Source of the DNA: Roseivirga sp. UBA6061
GTDB lineage: Bacteria > Bacteroidota > Bacteroidia > Cytophagales > Cyclobacteriaceae
Assembly: GCA_002427745.1 (NCBI GenBank)
Contig: DIYF01000077.1
Span: forward strand, 6,022 to 23,362
Length of the DNA stretch: 17,341 bases
Direction: 5' to 3'
Shown here: piece after piece, positions 14,780-17,341 of the stretch
Position numbering within the stretch: position 1 is the first letter of the stretch
How the letters are laid out: each line of letters starts with the position of its first letter
Notes under the pieces: model-generated
Database searches by the model: none
Told to the model about the DNA's origin: nothing
Seen by the model: only the letters and a program-made list of their open reading frames with translations
Position numbers and translations under genes: made by a program

Positions 14780-15994
14780 ATGGAATTTAATGCAGCAGAT
14801 ACCGTATGGGTGATCATGGCCAGTGCCATGGTCTTCCTGATGACTCCGGCCGGTCTGTCCTTCTTTTATGGAGGGCTGGCCTCCAGACGCAGCGTGCTCA
14901 ATACGGTAGGCATGAGTTATGTGTCTATGTGTGTGGCGACACTGGCCTGGGTTTTCCTGGGCTATAGTCTCGCTTTTGAGGACAGCGGATCAGCCATAGT
15001 GGGTCAGTTTAAATTCTTCCTGTCCAATGTAGGGTTTGAAGAAAATACCGGCACCATTCCTAAAATGTTGTTTGTGCTCTTTCAGGGAGTATTTGCTGCT
15101 ATTGCTGTAGCGATTATCAGTGGCTCTATCATCGAGCGCATCAAGTTCAGCACCTGGATCATCTTTTCATTTCTCTGGATCATTTTGGTCTACAGCCCCC
15201 TGGTCTACTGGATTTGGGGTAGTGGCTTTTTGAGTAATTCGGGAGAGCTTGATTTTGCCGGAGGTACCGTCATTCATGTGAATGCGGGAGTAGCCGGGCT
15301 GGTGCTCTCACTGGTTCTGGGAAGAAGAAGTCTGGCCAAAAACACCAATAAAGCCTCTTCAATTAAGCTGACCGTTTTAGGAGCTGCCTTGCTCTGGTTT
15401 GGCTGGTTTGGCTTCAATGCCGGTAGTGAGTTGGCGGTAGATCGCATTACGGTGAATGCCTTTATGGTTACCAATGTAGCCGCCTGTATGGGAGGCCTCG
15501 GGTGGATGCTGATAGAGTGGATCAAACAGAAAAAGCTCTCTATTCTCGGACTTATTTCAGGGGTAGTCGCAGCCCTGGTAGGTATTACACCTGCTTCAGG
15601 TTATGTGGACATTTATGGCGCTCTGATTATCGGCTTTACCTCGGGCCTTATCGGATATTCCGGGGTTAATGCCCTTAAACCGCTTCTGGGCTATGACGAT
15701 TCACTGGATGCTTTTGGTATTCATGGCCTGGTAGGCATTTGGGGTACCATTGCAACAGGCCTTTTCGCAAGTCCTGTCATCAATGAAGCTGCCGGGGTCT
15801 TTTATGGCAATCCCGGTCAGATCTGGCCCCAGTTGAAGAGCCTTGGGGTAACCATTCTCTTTTCAACGGTGGGTACGCTGGTGGTCTATTTCATCAGTGC
15901 AGCACTGACCAAAGGAGGGAAAGTTGATCACCTTACAAGAATGAGAGGAGTGGATGTGAAGCTCCATGACGAAAACGCTTTTGACTATGAATAA
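14780..15994 (+). CDS. amt: Ammonium transporter (Amt family)
   Basis: A 404-residue inner-membrane channel with about eleven transmembrane helices that brings ammonium into the cell. Conserved features are FYGGLASRRSVLNT in the first helices, FQGVFAAIAVAIISGSIIER carrying the Phe gate, ELDFAGGTVIHVNAG with the ligand-recruiting Asp and the first pore His, GFNAGSELAVD, and FGIHGLVGIWGTIATGLFA with the second pore His. No cleavable signal peptide is evident. The C-terminal tail RMRGVDVKLHDENAFDYE keeps the GxDxxxHxExAY-type pattern that in other Amt proteins touches PII. It begins 24 bases after glnN and its last codons overlap the next GPP34-like gene. No glnK gene follows it in the window. 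Confidence 0.97.
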   Translation: MEFNAADTVWVIMASAMVFLMTPAGLSFFYGGLASRRSVLNTVGMSYVSMCVATLAWVFLGYSLAFEDSGSAIVGQFKFFLSNVGFEENTGTIPKMLFVLFQGVFAAIAVAIISGSIIERIKFSTWIIFSFLWIILVYSPLVYWIWGSGFLSNSGELDFAGGTVIHVNAGVAGLVLSLVLGRRSLAKNTNKASSIKLTVLGAALLWFGWFGFNAGSELAVDRITVNAFMVTNVAACMGGLGWMLIEWIKQKKLSILGLISGVVAALVGITPASGYVDIYGALIIGFTSGLIGYSGVNALKPLLGYDDSLDAFGIHGLVGIWGTIATGLFASPVINEAAGVFYGNPGQIWPQLKSLGVTILFSTVGTLVVYFISAALTKGGKVDHLTRMRGVDVKLHDENAFDYE

Positions 15995-16673
15995 GCATTT
16001 GACTTTAGAAGAAGAGTATAACCCTATGACTTTAGCAGAAGAGATTTACTCCCTGGCGATAGGCGAAACAAGTGGAAATATATCACACACCAATGATGTT
16101 TCTTTCAAGGTGGCGCTGGCCGGTGCGGTTTTAATCAACCTGGCTATCAAGGAGCGAATCGATACTGATCTCGAAGGCATTTTCCTGGGTACTGGTGAGC
16201 TGACCATGAAAAACGACATGGATCTGGCCCTCATCGAAATTATCAAAGAAGGAGAAAAGAAACCGGTCAAGTATTGGATTCAGTACCTGATCCGAAAAAA
16301 TGATGTGCTCAATGATATGTTGTTGAATTCCCTGATTCAGCAGGGGATTCTCAAGATTGAAAATAAGCAGGTGCTCTGGGTTTTTTCATCGCGCAGATAC
16401 CCCTTGATGAACAACCACCAGGTGACTGAGGTAAAGGCACGTATCCGGGACCTCATTTTCAGTGATGAGCTTCCCGATATCAGAGACCTTTCTATTGTAA
16501 GTGTTCTTTTCTATAGCGGAACTCTGGATATGGTATTGAGTGAAGATGAGATCACCAGTCATTTCGAACGCATCGAGATGATTGCGAAAATGGATTTGAT
16601 CGGTCAGGAAATCAACAAGTCTATTTTGGCCATGACCCGTCCGAGGCATTGGTTTAGCAAAATAAAAATTTAA
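15987..16673 (+). CDS. GPP34/GOLPH3-like protein, copy 3, translationally coupled to amt
   Basis: A 228-residue third family member. Shared elements are LAEEIYSLAIGETSGN, FKVALAGAVLINLAIKERIDTD, NSLIQQGILKIENKQVLWVF, and RRYPL followed by VTEVKARIRDLIFSDELPDI, then IEMIAKMDLIGQEI. It differs from copies 1 and 2 in a longer N-terminus and a basic C-terminal tail (TRPRHWFSKIKI) that could touch membrane lipid. I chose ATG 15987, whose first eight bases ATGAATAA contain the amt stop, giving the MNKHL start that parallels copy 1. The in-frame ATGs at 15966 and 16026 are alternatives. The 8-base overlap implies translation coupled to amt. The function is unknown. Confidence 0.8.
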   Translation: MNKHLTLEEEYNPMTLAEEIYSLAIGETSGNISHTNDVSFKVALAGAVLINLAIKERIDTDLEGIFLGTGELTMKNDMDLALIEIIKEGEKKPVKYWIQYLIRKNDVLNDMLLNSLIQQGILKIENKQVLWVFSSRRYPLMNNHQVTEVKARIRDLIFSDELPDIRDLSIVSVLFYSGTLDMVLSEDEITSHFERIEMIAKMDLIGQEINKSILAMTRPRHWFSKIKI

Positions 16674-16737
16674 GAACCAGCAGGGTTGTTAAAAGCCAGC
16701 TCTGATGAGACAAACAAAAAGATAAACCAAGGCCGAA

Positions 16738-17341
16738 ATGAAGCTCATATTCAACCTGATCAAGCCCATAATCGTGTTGCTGCTGGCAGCAGGTATTCTG
16801 CTGGTGGCTGATCTCGATAAGAGGGTGGGGAGCACCTCCGGGAAAAACTCCGGAAAGCGCAAATTTGCTTATGTCAGTTTTGTGAATGCTCCTACGCTCG
16901 AAAGGGTGGAGGAAGGCATTTACGATGGTTTCAGGAAGAACGGTTGGACCCGTGATGAGGAGTTCACCATTGATGCCTATAATGCGCAGGGAGATGTTTC
17001 TACCTTAAACACCATGGTGGGCTCGCTGAAAAGTGAAGGCTACGACCTTATCTTCACAGCCTGCACACCCACGGTTCAGGCGCTGTCGCTTAAAATCAAG
17101 GACATACCCATTGTGTTTACGGCCGTGACCGATGCTGTGGCTGCGGGTATCGGTGAGACAGACGAACAGCATCAGGCCAATATCACCGGTATTTCAGACC
17201 TTTCTCCTTTTGGTGAAATGGTAGCCAGCATACGCGAGCTGATGCCGAACGCCAAAAGACTCGGTACGCTTTACAATCCTTCAGAAATCAATTCCATTTT
17301 CTGTCGTGACCGCCTGAAAGAAGAGGCCGAAAAACTGGGTT
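16738..17341 (+). CDS. ABC transporter substrate-binding protein, N-terminal part (truncated by window edge)
   Basis: An ATG at 16738 opens a frame that stays open to the last base, about 201 residues. An uncleaved-looking hydrophobic segment, IIVLLLAAGILLVAD (about 11-25), precedes a periplasmic-binding-protein fold: KFAYVSFVNAPTLERVEEGI, a FRKNGW turn, then YDLIFTACTPTVQALS, IPIVFTAVTDAV, ITGISDLSPFGEMV and ELMPNAKRLGTLYNPSE. This order matches the ABC_sub_bind group (TrpX-like), which carries amino acids or other small solutes. No lipobox cysteine is seen, so it is probably anchored by the N-terminal helix. It starts 64 bases after the third GPP34-like gene on the same strand, with no terminator between. 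Whether it belongs to the nitrogen cluster is inference. Confidence 0.75.
   Translation, partial: MKLIFNLIKPIIVLLLAAGILLVADLDKRVGSTSGKNSGKRKFAYVSFVNAPTLERVEEGIYDGFRKNGWTRDEEFTIDAYNAQGDVSTLNTMVGSLKSEGYDLIFTACTPTVQALSLKIKDIPIVFTAVTDAVAAGIGETDEQHQANITGISDLSPFGEMVASIRELMPNAKRLGTLYNPSEINSIFCRDRLKEEAEKLG

Overview
The window looks like a chromosomal piece of a Bacteroidota genome, most likely a marine or soil Cytophagales-type bacterium. Four things point there: a type IX secretion sorting domain (FPNPA near residues 51-55 of a small secreted protein), a type III glutamine synthetase of about 730 residues, WG-repeat and outer-membrane beta-barrel proteins, and several upstream sequences matching the Bacteroidota -7 box TAnnTTTG with no Shine-Dalgarno sites. 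No integrase, transposase, CRISPR array or phage gene is visible. The assignment is inference from gene content, not a database match.

Layout. Positions 1-1740 (minus strand): a truncated secreted WG-repeat protein and hemA (glutamyl-tRNA reductase). Positions 1965-4901 (plus): a membrane-anchored protein with three helix-hairpin-helix units, the bifunctional NAD(P)H-hydrate repair enzyme Nnr, a very small secreted protein that is little more than a T9SS sorting domain, then a strong bidirectional terminator facing asnS (minus, 4930-6375). Positions 6640-9499 (plus): rpoN (sigma-54), a PAP2-like membrane protein and a PaaG-like enoyl-CoA hydratase/isomerase, packed with gaps of 1-3 bases. They converge on a small outer-membrane beta-barrel gene (minus). 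Positions 10303-10465: a well-formed tRNA-Arg(ACG) with its own promoter and terminator. Positions 10461-about 10890: a non-coding zone with a long inverted repeat and a tandem repeat of about 189 bp carrying hairpins. I cannot assign it to a known family.

The most interesting part is 11151-16673, a co-directional cluster: two tandem GPP34/GOLPH3-like genes, glnN (glutamine synthetase III), amt (ammonium channel) and a third GPP34-like gene whose start overlaps the amt stop (ATGAATAA). glnN and amt make an obvious ammonium uptake and assimilation pair. The GOLPH3-like proteins, related to a eukaryotic Golgi phosphoinositide effector and of unknown role in bacteria, sit where a PII (glnK) gene often sits. 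The window ends inside an ABC-type substrate-binding protein gene (16738 onward). A link between GOLPH3-like proteins and nitrogen assimilation is the main candidate for an undescribed system. It rests on gene order and coupling only.
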